In this document: positions 53,843-64,000 of the stretch, piece after piece
Layout: every line of letters starts with the position of its first letter
Position numbering within the stretch: the first letter of the stretch is position 1
Source of the DNA: Megalobrama amblycephala
Taxonomy: Eukaryota; Chordata; Actinopteri; Cypriniformes; Xenocyprididae
Length of the DNA stretch: 64,000 nt
Assembly: GCF_018812025.1 (NCBI RefSeq)
Contig: NC_063049.1
Coordinates: 7,972,602-8,036,601 of the forward strand
Direction of reading: 5' to 3'
Made by a program: the position numbers and the translations under genes
Notes under the pieces: generated by a model
What the model saw: only the letters and a program-made list of their open reading frames with translations
The model's database searches: none
What the model was told of the DNA's origin: nothing

Positions 53843-54513
53843 TTAATGACTTCACTTGTTCTGTGTGATCAAGACGAAAACAAAAACTGTCTGTCGCCCT
53901 CATGTGGCTGTGAAATTAAACACAAGCATTTCCTATCAAGGTAATAAATCATTTGGAATTAAATTCATTTGAATAAAACAGAATTATTTGCAAAACCAAG
54001 ATGTGGGCTAGTTATGACATGGGCTATATCTCAGTACAGGTTATATTAAAAATAAATACATGTCTGCCAGGGATTCTGCCACAATACAAAATGTAAAAAA
54101 AAAAAAAAAAAAAAGGTCATATATATATATATATATAACTTAACCAGAACTGCAATATTGCTTTTAAACCTGATTAAATTACTGCAAAAAATAAATAAAT
54201 TAAAATTCTGTTATAGATATTCTGTTATTATCTAGGGAAATAAAGTCAGATCAGCAGGATTTGGTTGCTGACAATTCTTCAACACTCCCTGTTTAGCTCT
54301 GAAATGTTGAGTTCGTTTACAATCTCCCCTTTGCCATCCTGTATGTGTGAGGTAGGTAAATTGTTCAAGACCTCATTCTAACCAACTACTGTCACATCTG
54401 GTTATTGCTGTTAGTATCAGTAGAACAAATGATTCACTTGAATGTGCGCTGTGTCATTGGCTAAAGTGCTTGAACCACTGTCCGTCATCAGCCTTCGAAG
54501 CGATCTGGCTCTT

Positions 54514-57500
54514 CTATCTGAAGCGGTAGTGCAAAGCTTCATCCTGGAAGCCGTGCTCAAGGCTGATGTGCTGAATGACTCCGCCTTCCAGCAGACGTGA
54601 GCCGTATGCTAGCGCCTCGCCCTGGTCACCGGCCAATCCCACGCTTTGCAGCCAGCGAACCATGTCACTGCCCAGAAACGTCTCTGTGGTGCTCCTCTCT
54701 CCGCACCTGCACAGCAGAGCACGAGTCACCCACTGCACCCAAACCACAAACACAAGGACAGAGAGAGAAAGGCAGATGGACAGGCGAAGCAAGCGGTAAA
54801 TGGAGAGGAAATTAGATATGATTAGAAAGCAAGGGAAGATGTTTGAATCACAACCAAAAAAAATCAAAAAGAGATTCATGCAAATGTGCAAACATGCTTT
54901 AATGAATAGACATGAGAAAATCATGATCAAAATTAGACTAAATGTTACTTTTTATGCATGCACCAAAAACAAATCAAACATGCAAATTAATATGTGTGTC
55001 AAATAATTCAGTGCGAAAAAGAAAACGGAGATAGCAGTAAAAAGTCTCACCTTTTCTTGTGAACAATGTCTCTGACGCACTGCTGCTTATGATATGTGAG
55101 GAACTGACTGCAGGTCAGTCTGATCTCCTCAGACGCTGTGACCTCTTGACCCCAACCCTGCCACAGCCTTGCTAACCTTTACCAACATATACAAGACCAA
55201 CTAATCATTACCCTAATCATGTATATTGCATTTATATTTTATCTAATATTCACATTAAACAGGATTTTTTTCTTCCACTGTTTTTAAACACAAGCTCCTT
55301 CCCCCATCCAGACCATTTATTGAAGAAAAGCCACAAAAAAAATGTTTAAAAATGTTTTTGGAACAGTATGATGACATTATATTAGTAATTTGACTGTAAA
55401 TGCTACAAAATGGCAGATTTATTTATTCATTTTCCCCCACTTTTACAATTACAACATAAATGTCAAAGTTTTGTCTGCTAATTTTCCACCCTCTCTCTGA
55501 TCCTTAGAATTTAAAAAGGCCATTTTTTTTTTTGCCACTGTGCTAGTTGTTAGTTCCCTTTACAAATGAAAATTAGCCCAAACTTTATTCACCATCAAGC
55601 CATCCTAGGTGTATATGACTTTCTTCTTTCTGATGAACACAATCGGCGAAATATTAATAAATATCCTGACGCATTGGAGCTTTATAATGTCAGTGAACAG
55701 GGGTCACGAGTATGAGCTGAAGAAAGTGTCTCCATCCACATCCATCCATCATAAACATGTTCCACATGGCTCCCGGGGTTAATAAAGGCCTTCTGAAGCA
55801 AAGGGATGTCTTCGTGTAGAAAAATATATCCATATTTAACAAGTTATGAAGTAAAATATTTAGCTTCTGCCAGACCGCCTTCTGTATTCAACTTAAGAAT
55901 AAAGTGTAAACTGGCGTCGTGTCGGTCACACATTTTCCGTAAGTTGAATAGGGAAGGTGTAGGACGTAACGTAAACTTTTTTTTACACTTTCTCCGTACA
56001 TTGAATACGGAAGGCGGTCTGGCAGAAGCTAGATATTTTACATCATAACTTGTTAAATAGGGATTTTTTTTATTAACCCCCTGGAGCCGTGTGGAGCACA
56101 TATTTATAATGGATGGATGTGGATGGAAGCACTTTCTTGAGCTCATACTCGTGAACCCTGTTCACTGCCATTATAAAGCTGGATGCGTCAGGATATTTAT
56201 TAATATTTCTGTGATTGTGTTCATCAAAAAGAAGAAAGTCATATACACCTAGGACTGCTTGAGGGTAAGTAAAGCTCTGGGTGATTTTCATGTGAAAGTG
56301 GACTAATCCCTTAGGACTATGGAAATGCCCTATTTACATAGACTGCAAGTTTTCTGTCAGGTTTTAAGTAGTTTTTAACAATTCCATCCTTCTTATCCCT
56401 CGATAACAGCCTCTTTGCAGTGGTGCCTTACATGGTGACAGGATCACAAAGCTAATGCAGAAATTAGGGATCTTGTTACTCGCTCCAGACACTAACTTTT
56501 AGGGTGTGTTGCAATCATATTTCAGTCGAACCGCACCAAAGTTCATTTGGAAGTTGAAAACATGGGCCTCGGTCCGCTTGTTTGGTGCACACCAAGGTTC
56601 GGATTGCAGCGTTCACACTTATTCACATGAACTGCACTAACAGAGCAATCACACCAGAGTTTGTTTTATTCCTCTTACTTATTTTAATGTGTGTATGTCT
56701 TTAAATGAGTCTGGGTCTGCCTGTCATGTGAGTGATCACTGGAATGTGGAGCTACTTAAAAGGACTTTCCTTTCCAGATAGCCTCATCAATGGATTATTA
56801 CTTCTGTGGACTTTGTACATACACCAGTGGACACATTCACATTGGGACTTTTAGCACGCTAGGACTCTTAAGGCCTGTTTTATATGGCTTGAGAGGGGAA
56901 GGAGATGAAAAGCGTGATTCGGCCTCGCAGTGCTGCGAGGCTCAGTTTAGCTGGCCAAAGAGAGCCAGTTCCCCCACTGCCTCCAGTCACTCCAAAGTGA
57001 CCAAAGCGACCCAGGCCAGCCTCAGCACCCGTTGGAAAGTGGAGCCTGAAATAAAGCCATGCCTCTGCCCGGCCAAACGCTACCTCTATTCGAAATGTCA
57101 AGGGCCTTGTCCCAAGCGAGAGCTGGACCCCGTGCAGTTGAAGCAGTCCTGATGCCTCAGGACAAAGGAGGAATGGGTTAAGTCCCACCGAGGCCGGACC
57201 ACCCTGAAAATGTGCCTGTCATCCAGTCCCCTTTTTAGCTCAGGATGATGGAGATGATGCGTTTGCTGCCAATTCTGGGCCCACCCCACCAGTGTGTGCA
57301 CCCAAACCCCTTCTCGCTGTTATAGCTAACAAAACAAAATTTTTACATTCTCACGAAAAGAGCATTCCTCCTCCTCACAATACTGTAACAGGTGCCGCTC
57401 TCCCGCTGCAGTGCAAGACACAACCTTTGGCACTTCAACCATTTGCCACTCGACTGTGGATATGGCAAGCCATCCCCAGAGTGTCAAGCACTTACTTGCT

Positions 57501-60500
57501 CCAATTCACTCGCAGACCACCCCACAGGGGTGTGATGCACACTTCGGTCTTAGATGACAGCTCTCATGTCCTCAGAGCCGAAGTTCAGTCTCTGCTGGAA
57601 AAAAGTGTTGGGGAGTGAGTTCCCATGGAGAGCAACGAGTCAGGCTTTTACAGCTGCTACTTCCTTGACCCAAGAAGGATGGCGGCCTCAGGCCCATCCT
57701 CAATCTGAGAGGTCTGAATCGTACCCTCATGAGACGGACTTTCAGAATGTTAACTATGAAACAAATCATGCAAATTCACCCCGGGGATTGGTTTATATTA
57801 GTGGATCTGAAAGACGCTTACTTTCATATCCAGATAGCCCCCCATCACAGACCATTCTTAAGATTCGTGTTTGAGGGGGTATTCCAATATTCTCCACATA
57901 CTTTTACGAAGTGCGTAAACACTGCTTTTTCCCCTGAGACAGACAGGAATCCGCATTCTCAGCTACCGATTAGCTGCTTATAGCCCAGTCGGAACAGCAG
58001 TTATGTGCCCAAAGATCCCTGCTCCTCTGCCATTTGGAGAGCTTGGAATTCAGGGTCAACTTTGGCAAGAGCTTGCTGCTCCCCAGCAAACAAATTTAAT
58101 TCCTGGGGGCAGGATTTGACTCAGATGCAGGCTTGGCTCTCACAAGAGCGCATTCTGAAAACCTCGTTCAAGGTGGGGTCTCTTCTTCCCCTCAAGAGGT
58201 TTCAGAAGCTGCTGGGCCTCATGGTGGCAGCTTTCTCTTTAGTTCCACTAGGCCTGCTCCACATGCTACCACTCCAGCTCTGGTTGAAAGCCTGTGCCCC
58301 CCCCCCATGCGTGGAGCATGGGCCGACACACTCTCAGGGTAACCCACAGCTGCTTCAAGGCCTTGGTCCCTTGGAAATCATCCTGCTTTTATCAGAATGG
58401 GATAACACTGGGCTCGGTTTCCAGAAGGAAAGTGGTCATAACAGATACCTCCAAAACGGGCTGGGGAGTCCTGTGGGACAGCAGAATAGCCTTCGGCTCT
58501 GGGAAACTCCTATGATGAATTGGGTACATCAACCGTCTAGAAATGATGGCGGTGATTCTGGCTTTCAAAGAGTTCCATTTGGAACTCAGGGATCATCATG
58601 TCCTGGTCCGCTTGGACAACAGGACGGTGGTTGCTTTTATAAACCACCAAGATGGTATCAGGTCTCTGCACAGACTGGCGAACTGTCTTTTCCTATAAGC
58701 GCAGAAGAACCCCCACTCAGTGAGGGCAGTTCACGCGCTGGGCTCCTCGAACGCAGTAGTGGACATGCTGACCACCCCGGGGGAATGGAAACTCCACCCC
58801 CAGACGGTCAACGCGATATGGCACACCTTCGGTCAGGCAGATGTGGATCTCTTCACGATGGAAGAAAACTCCCACTGCCAGATATACTTTTAGAAAGAAA
58901 TGGATACGCTGACCCAGAGTTGGCCTCGTCTGCGCCTTTATGCCTTCCCTTCTGTAACCTTATCAGCATTTTTTTCCATTCGCTCTGCTTGAGCTTAAAG
59001 CTTTTGTTCTTTATATTTTTGTTTACATATTTTTCAATGTTTTCGACTAAAAGAAAACCTTAAGATATAATGTAAGTTTGTTATGTATATATTGCCTAAT
59101 CGTAGCCTGTTCAGAAATGGTGACAAAAACTTGATGAATAAAAAAAATTATGTCTTTCTCATTAAACGTCATTTAAGTAAAATGAATATGAGCCTGAATT
59201 TTATGAGCCCAAATATTCGAATGCAGTCATTTTGAAATATGCCCATGCCTAAAACTCCACTTAAAATGCCAATTTATCTGCAAGTAGCCTACAAACTTTT
59301 TCAGTCATTTAGTCATTGTAACAGTTAACTTCTAAAGAATCTTAAATATATTTGACAAGTCAATTGTTTTCAGCTTTGTCTCAATAAATGCTCTTTTTGG
59401 AATGGTGGGAAATTCCAGAAAATAACAGAATGTTTTCATAGTACTGTATGTCAAAAGATAAAGGAAAATTTGATTCATCATCATTTGAGCCCTTTTAAGC
59501 TTAAAGAGTTTTGAAAAAAGTTTAGTTACCTTTTTTTGAACGGAGAAATAACTAAATACTTGTCAAGGCCAAAAAATGCGAATGAAATGAGACCCTAAAG
59601 TGGGAAGACAGTAAGAGATGTATGCTTCAGGAAAAGAGTAAGACAGTTTGACTTTAACACAACACATGTGACAGGCTCACACTCACCTGCCCGAAATTGA
59701 CCACAACACAAAAAAACTGCAGCTCCAAATACAGCTGTCCTGGATCTTTATTAAAGAGCCACCACAGACAGCTGGAGAGATTCTACCAAACAAACACACA
59801 CACAAACTGAGACTGTGGGCCAAAGAAGAGTGACTAACCCCAACGATACTGTAAATAACAGTGAGACCCCAAGCAAAGATAAAAGTGGTATCCATATGGT
59901 ATAATACAGTCAAACCAAAAATTATTCAGACATTTTTGATATTTTTCATATATCTTAACTGGTGGGTGCAGGACACTATTGTTCATTTATATAAGTGAGG
60001 ATAGCCAAATAAAGTAAACTGTGACATATTATACCCAAAAATTATTCATACAGTGGACTACCAGTAAAATTAATAAAATTTGGAACCAAAAATTATTCAG
60101 ACACTTTGACCTGACCATGTTTTGCTTAAGTGTTATCTGACATAATTAAGATTATTTTTTTCTAACACAGTTTAACTCTGAGATCTTGTCATATTTTATT
60201 ACCATTTTTTTTAAACTATAGTGAATAAACTGAATTAATGAATGAAATGTTCAAGGTGTCTGAATACATTTTGGTTTGACTGTACATGAAGTAAACAAAA
60301 AACATTTTTGGTTACAATCACAGGGCACTTATTAAGTCAAATTTAAAATAACCTAACTGCATAAGTATGCACACCATTTTATTAATGGTTATGTGCCAAG
60401 GTAACAGACTCATATCCTTACACACTGTGTGCTTTAATAAAATTACAAACTAACTATTAGTTCAGGGGCGTGCACACTTATGCAGTTGCAAATAGTTTTT

Positions 60501-63500
60501 TTTTTTCCTCTCTCTCTCTGAAATGTGTCACTTTGATTTTCAGTGGCATTGCATAGGTTGTAATTTTTACATAAATGGTGCAAAAGTTCTGATAGGACTG
60601 ATAATTTTTTACATCACAATACCCAGCTGTTTTAACAGGGGTGTGTAGACTTTATACCCACTGTATGAATGAGAGTGAATGAGTGACGCAGTACTCACAG
60701 CGAGGAGACCGACGGTCAGTAACAGACACACCAGCACGTGTCTAGTCGACTGTATATCTGTTTTCTGTCTCTCCACCTCTTTCTGTTCCTCTTCAGCCAG
60801 CAAACAGCTTGTGGATGTACACTGCTGGCCACATTGACCTGAAAACAGCATTTAAATTTGTTAATATTATGCATATTTTCTTTCCTTTTGAAATGTATTC
60901 CGTTCAGTTTCAATAAAAATGTTTTATTGATGCAGAAGTCATTAAAGGAATAGTTTGTGTAAAAAGGAAAATTCTGTCACTCTCTTTTATTCCATACGGG
61001 TCTATGAGTGTGGTATCACTGATTGTAGATATTTTAACAGGTATTTAGAAAAGAAAAACCTCCTTATCCATACATCTGCTGTGCGTCCTATTGAGCTCTA
61101 GCTACAGAACCGCATCAAAGGAGGAACTCTGACAAATAAGGCAATTTCTTATCTATCTAGAAACAGCTTGAGTGAACAGGAACTGAAAGAAAGAGCGAAC
61201 CTGTTTGTGTGGACACTTCCTCTTTGGGGCTTGTAATGTCAGGCATGGTCTCCTTACGACCACATGCACACTCACACAACTGACACTCTGAGAGAAACAC
61301 ACACACACACAAAGATTAGTTAACAACCTCAGGCAAATTCTGTCACAATCTTCATCTTTCATAGAGCCATAGATATTTTCACACTCAGAATGGCATACTA
61401 ACTATTTTCTTTCTCAAAGTAGCATGTATTCTGTGCTCACTATAACAAACAATTTCTATATTCACAGAATAACCAGATGACCCGCTCCATTTCTAAAATG
61501 TGCAGTTTACATCCAGAGCACAGTGTGTGAAATACTGTATCCCACAATTCAATCATTCAATACTGGCGTGAGGGCAGGGCAACATGTCACTCACATGAGA
61601 TCCACCAATTAAAAAAACACAACCATCGACCATCCAATCAATTCCCCATGGGCAAAATCAAGCCTCGTCCTATGATTGTTCTTGTTCCAGAAGCCATTTC
61701 ACTCAGATATAAGTCACAATAGGGGGGGACTATCACAACTTTCGTTTAATGCTGACTTTAAAGGTGGGGTAAGCCATATTTCAAAAACACTGTTTGGAAG
61801 TTAGTAAGACCGTCACCAACATCAAACGTCTAGCCAATCAGCATTAGGGGGCGTATGACGGTGGAGGAGAGAGAACGAGCAAGAGGGAGATTTTGAAGAA
61901 AGACTGCAGAAAGAGACATGAGACACAATACAAAAAACCTTGAAAGAATATCACTGGAATGAAGGTTTATGACTGGGCAAGATCTTTAGGACTAGGGCTG
62001 GGACAATAAATCATTGAATCACAAATCGAGAAATTATTCTGGATTGATTCTGAGATTTTCCGAATGCATCGGAATTCTCTTTTGAATCGATTCTGAGCTT
62101 AGTTTTTAACAGCAGATGGCGCTGCGTGCTTTAGAAACAGCCGTACTTTGTCTAAGGAGTTGCTTCCAATTCCATACACACACCACTGGAACCTTCTATA
62201 AAATAATCCTTCATAAAGTTTGAAAAGGTTGAAGCGAATTACAAGGGTGTTTGCAGTGGGCTGTTTACATTAATCTTGCATCATTTGAGTGTGCAGTTAA
62301 AAACTAACCTAGACGTCATCTAAACTAAGCACAGAATCGATTCAAGAGAGAATCGCTATGCATTCGGAAAATCTCAGAATCGATCCACGAATCGAGATTA
62401 AGCGATTTATTGTCACAGCCTTATTTAGGACCCACGTTAATATTAGCGCTGGAGAGAGCTAAGCGGGAAGGCCTGAAAACAGACATGGAGGCTGCTTTGA
62501 TTCCTCTCCACATGTGAGTAACACTGGGTTTGAGTGTCATTGATTGTCTGGAGCAAACTCTCGTTTGCATTTACTCTTGTGTACTGTACATTCATTTTTG
62601 TGCTTACTTGTCATTCGTTCATCAGCTGTGCTTTATTTTTCGTGAAAGATTTTTTTGCGCGTCAGCTGTGATAAACAGATATGCACTCACATTGCGTGTG
62701 TAACAGAGGCCAGATAGTAAGAGTTGTGCCGGTAAACCACCGTGCACTGACGACCACTCGCCTTGCCTTCCAGCAGCGGACAGGCCGGGGTTGGAGACCG
62801 ACTCGGAGCAGGGCGGTTAGGATTGGAGGGTGAGTTTTGGAGGCGGAGCAATGAAGAGAGGGGTGGGTTTTTTTTGGGTTGATTTCAAATATTAATAATG
62901 TCCAACAGTGTTTTTGAAATATGGCTTACCCCACTTTTAATGAGAAGGATATAGCTGCAGCCTGGAGATCTCCAAATGGGAGTGGGAACTACAAAACGGG
63001 GCATGACAGACACAACGACACATATGCATGATTTTTTCCCCCCGTAAACAAACCAGTTCAGCACAAACTCCGCCCCGCAGGCCATTCCAAAGATTTAATT
63101 GGTCATGTCAATCACAGTGCTGATTTCCTACACAATGCTACAACAAATACTAACCCTACCCTACACCCCACCTTCTCCATCAATAACTCCTCAAAAGGAC
63201 CTCGCCAGACAACAGGACCTTTTTAGTTGCACCCCAGCGTCACTGCCCCAATCTGCGAATCTAGAGTCCCGGGGTGATCCAGTCAAACATTCCCATGTGC
63301 CACACTGAGACAGCTTGCATGGGATTCCTGAGGGAGTGGGGAACCGGAGCTTCAAACTCAGAGGGACAAGAGGTCCCCCTGGGCCCTGTCTGAATAGACC
63401 GCCCCGTCACAGATCTATTGATCGATTAGGAGTAATCCCTTACTTTATTTTTCAAAGGAAAAATAATTAAGTTATAGTAATAAGATTGCTTAGTAATTAA

Positions 63501-63919
63501 TTACACCCAACACGTATTATAGCATGTTTTATAATGACATTTGGCGTAAGAGAAAGTCTTTGCGTGTGCAGACTTTTGGAGGTACTGCCCACTTTTGGAG
63601 TTCACACCTCGTTTTGGAGTTCTTCTGTCTGCGGCTATATCTACTTGACTTTTAAAAAACAATTTTGGTGAATCTGGCCCCATAGTTTTATAAATAAAGG
63701 AGTTTTCAGGGTTATACCTGTGTTGATGCTGCCGATAGCACAGGGCTGCTCAATAGAGCTCTGCGTGTCTGTGTCGTAGGGAAGCCTCACATCCTCCTCA
63801 CTGCCAGAGAGTGACCCACGCTCAAGAGTGTGATAGGATTGCGAGCGTCTGCTGAGTAGTGTGAGAGAGATTCCACACAGCATGATACTCGCCAATAACA
63901 CCACAGATGAGAAAATCAC
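54514..63919 (-). CDS. gpr155: Gpr155 (LYCHOS), C-terminal 299 aa in 7 exons, 5' part outside window
   Basis: GPR155/LYCHOS is a lysosomal membrane protein that joins a PIN-type transporter domain to GPCR-like helices and a C-terminal DEP domain. It is reported to signal cholesterol to mTORC1 through GATOR1. The minus-strand exons here are 63919-63718, 61287-61201, 60838-60699, 59782-59687, 59594-59530, 55167-55051 and 54706-54514. Phases agree throughout (900 nt with stop). The first carries a membrane helix (VIFSSVVLLASIMLCGISL) and a Ser-rich loop. The second and third encode a Cys-rich loop and the helix VLVCLLLTVGLLA. The next two encode CLWWLFNKDPGQLYLELQFF and FFGLDKYLVISPFKK. The last two encode the DEP domain (QFLTYHKQQCVRDIV; TFLGSDMVRWLQSVGL; GGVIQHISLEHGF). 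The protein stops at HYRFR, shorter than the human tail as I recall it. A DIRS-type relic lies in the penultimate intron. Which fish paralogue this is cannot be told. Confidence 0.95.
55565..56311. mobile_element. long foldback element in gpr155 intron
   Basis: The arms pair over most of their length. Examples are ttagcttctgccagaccgcc (55859) against ggcggtctggcagaagctag (about 56012), taaagctccaatgcg-type words near 55670 against ttataaagctggatgcgtca, and tatatgactttcttc against gaagaaagtcatatac. The centre lies near 55935. A half copy occurs at 38275-39422. It sits about 400 bp from the DEP exon ending at 55167. Confidence 0.85.
56460..56789. mobile_element. degenerate miniature element fragment
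   Basis: Words such as gaaccgcaccaaagttc and ccgcttgtttggtgcac look like the arms of a common cyprinid element. It abuts the retroelement relic, and no intact ends were found. Confidence 0.35.
56790..59063 (+). pseudogene. decayed DIRS-type retrotransposon, RT/RNase H region
   Basis: Plus-strand frames carry reverse transcriptase blocks of the DIRS (tyrosine-recombinase) class: LVDLKDAYFHIQIAP, RPFLRFVFEG and HTFTKCVNTAF at 57729-57930, preceded by RGVMHTSVLDD-type N-terminal sequence at 57500-57610. Downstream, split over frames, are NFGKSLLLPSKQI, GFDSDAGLALTRAHSENL, RRKVVITDTSKTGWGVLWDS, VLVRLDNRTVVAFINHQDG and VDLFTMEENSHCQIYF, which fit the RNase H part. Several stops and frameshifts break it, including one across the expected catalytic YxDD region and another near 57618. 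No tyrosine recombinase or terminal repeats were found. It lies antisense inside the penultimate gpr155 intron. The 352-codon frame at 58005-59063 is an out-of-frame by-product for most of its length. Confidence 0.85.
59907..60282. mobile_element. Tc1/mariner-type miniature element
   Basis: The ends cagtcaaaccaaaa and ttttggtttgactg are perfect inverted repeats flanked by TA on both sides (59905-59906, 60283-60284). The motif ccaaaaattattcagaca recurs three times within it. At 376 bp it has no transposase. It lies in a gpr155 intron about 120 bp upstream (in gpr155 sense) of the exon at 59782-59687. Confidence 0.85.
61762..62936. mobile_element. TTAA-type element with GTGGGGTAAGCC ends, gpr155 intron
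   Basis: The ends aggtggggtaagccatattt and aaatatggcttaccccactt are inverted repeats that continue into tcaaaaacactgtt on both sides (about 35 bp). They are flanked by ttaa at 61758-61761 and 62937-62940. It contains a younger hAT-type insertion at 61993-62423. Confidence 0.88.
61993..62423. mobile_element. hAT-type miniature element nested in a TTAA element
   Basis: The ends tagggctgggacaataaatc and gatttattgtcacagcctta are inverted repeats with two mismatches. A perfect 8-bp target duplication, tttaggac, lies at 61985-61992 and 62424-62431. Inner words gattctgagattttccgaat and attcggaaaatctcagaatc also pair. Confidence 0.92.
62945..63710. other. gpr155 intron sequence, nothing further recognised
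   Basis: Short frames at 63099-63308 (+) and 63501-63683 (-) have no family resemblance. Some words (ctgggccctgtctgaatag) could be old repeat DNA. Confidence 0.35.
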
Positions 63920-64000
63920 CTACAACACACAAACAATCACAAGAGCATTACAGCAATATTCCAGGACATATAGTGAATATGTAGTCATTATGTAATTATG

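Noticed and set aside
54720..54735. Earlier acceptor for the last gpr155 exon (gggtgcag)
   Set aside because: Joining there would insert residues before the conserved RCGERS...TFLGS DEP sequence. The acceptor ending at 54707 gives the right phase and family match.
55141..55180. Acceptor gttag before CAAGGCTG for the DEP-start exon
   Set aside because: It puts the exon in a frame with an early stop. The next AG (caag, exon from 55167) keeps the phase from the 59530 donor.
58005..59063. 352-codon frame as an intact gene
   Set aside because: DIRS RNase H motifs appear in the other two frames over this span, so most of the frame is an out-of-frame reading of a decayed retroelement.

Overview
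The window is genomic DNA from a ray-finned fish, most likely a cyprinid or close relative. It has introns with GT-AG borders, an AT-rich background, long (TA)n, (CA)n and (AAAAC)n arrays, and a high density of short foldback DNA transposons ending in motifs familiar from zebrafish and carp genomes. The species is not identified; this rests on composition, repeat style and gene order. No tRNA, rRNA, CRISPR array, operon or bacterial feature was seen.

Four protein-coding genes occupy the right 60%, in the order sp9 (+), cir1 (-), scrn3 (+), gpr155 (-, 5' end outside the window). This matches the order I recall for vertebrates (human chromosome 2q31, SP9-CIR1-SCRN3-GPR155). All four were rebuilt exon by exon from splice sites and reading phase. 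sp9 has 2 exons and 439 residues. cir1 has 10 coding exons and 435 residues, including a 14-nt microexon. scrn3 has 7 coding exons plus a leader exon and 419 residues. The last 7 exons of gpr155 give the C-terminal 299 residues. cir1 and scrn3 are divergent, with 1.37 kb between start codons; scrn3 and gpr155 converge; sp9 and cir1 also converge.

Positions 1-26.6 kb hold no gene I can support. They contain a 2.6 kb pentanucleotide satellite with an internal tandem duplication, several foldback elements, and repeat-poor tracts (about 5.2-6.0, 7.9-9.1, 17.3-18.6, 21.45-21.95 and 24.4-25.65 kb) that could be long-range regulatory DNA for the developmental gene sp9. A similar tract lies 3' of sp9 (29.4-30.1 kb), next to a CpG-rich patch near 30.6-30.8 kb.

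From 32 kb rightward, introns and intergenic DNA are packed with miniature elements, several nested inside one another. Clear target-site duplications date the insertions: 8-bp duplications of hAT type at 40.47-41.61 kb and 61.99-62.42 kb, TTAA ends at 48.0, 50.0, 51.1, 53.5 and 61.8 kb, and a TA duplication at 59.9 kb. A decayed DIRS-type retroelement (56.8-59.06 kb) lies inside a gpr155 intron.

The genes do not form a pathway. Sp9 is a developmental transcription factor. Cir1 is a nuclear corepressor and splicing-linked protein. Scrn3 is a secernin (C69 family). Gpr155 is the lysosomal cholesterol sensor also called LYCHOS. I found no previously undescribed biological system. The most useful observations concern gene-structure details and the nested transposon history.
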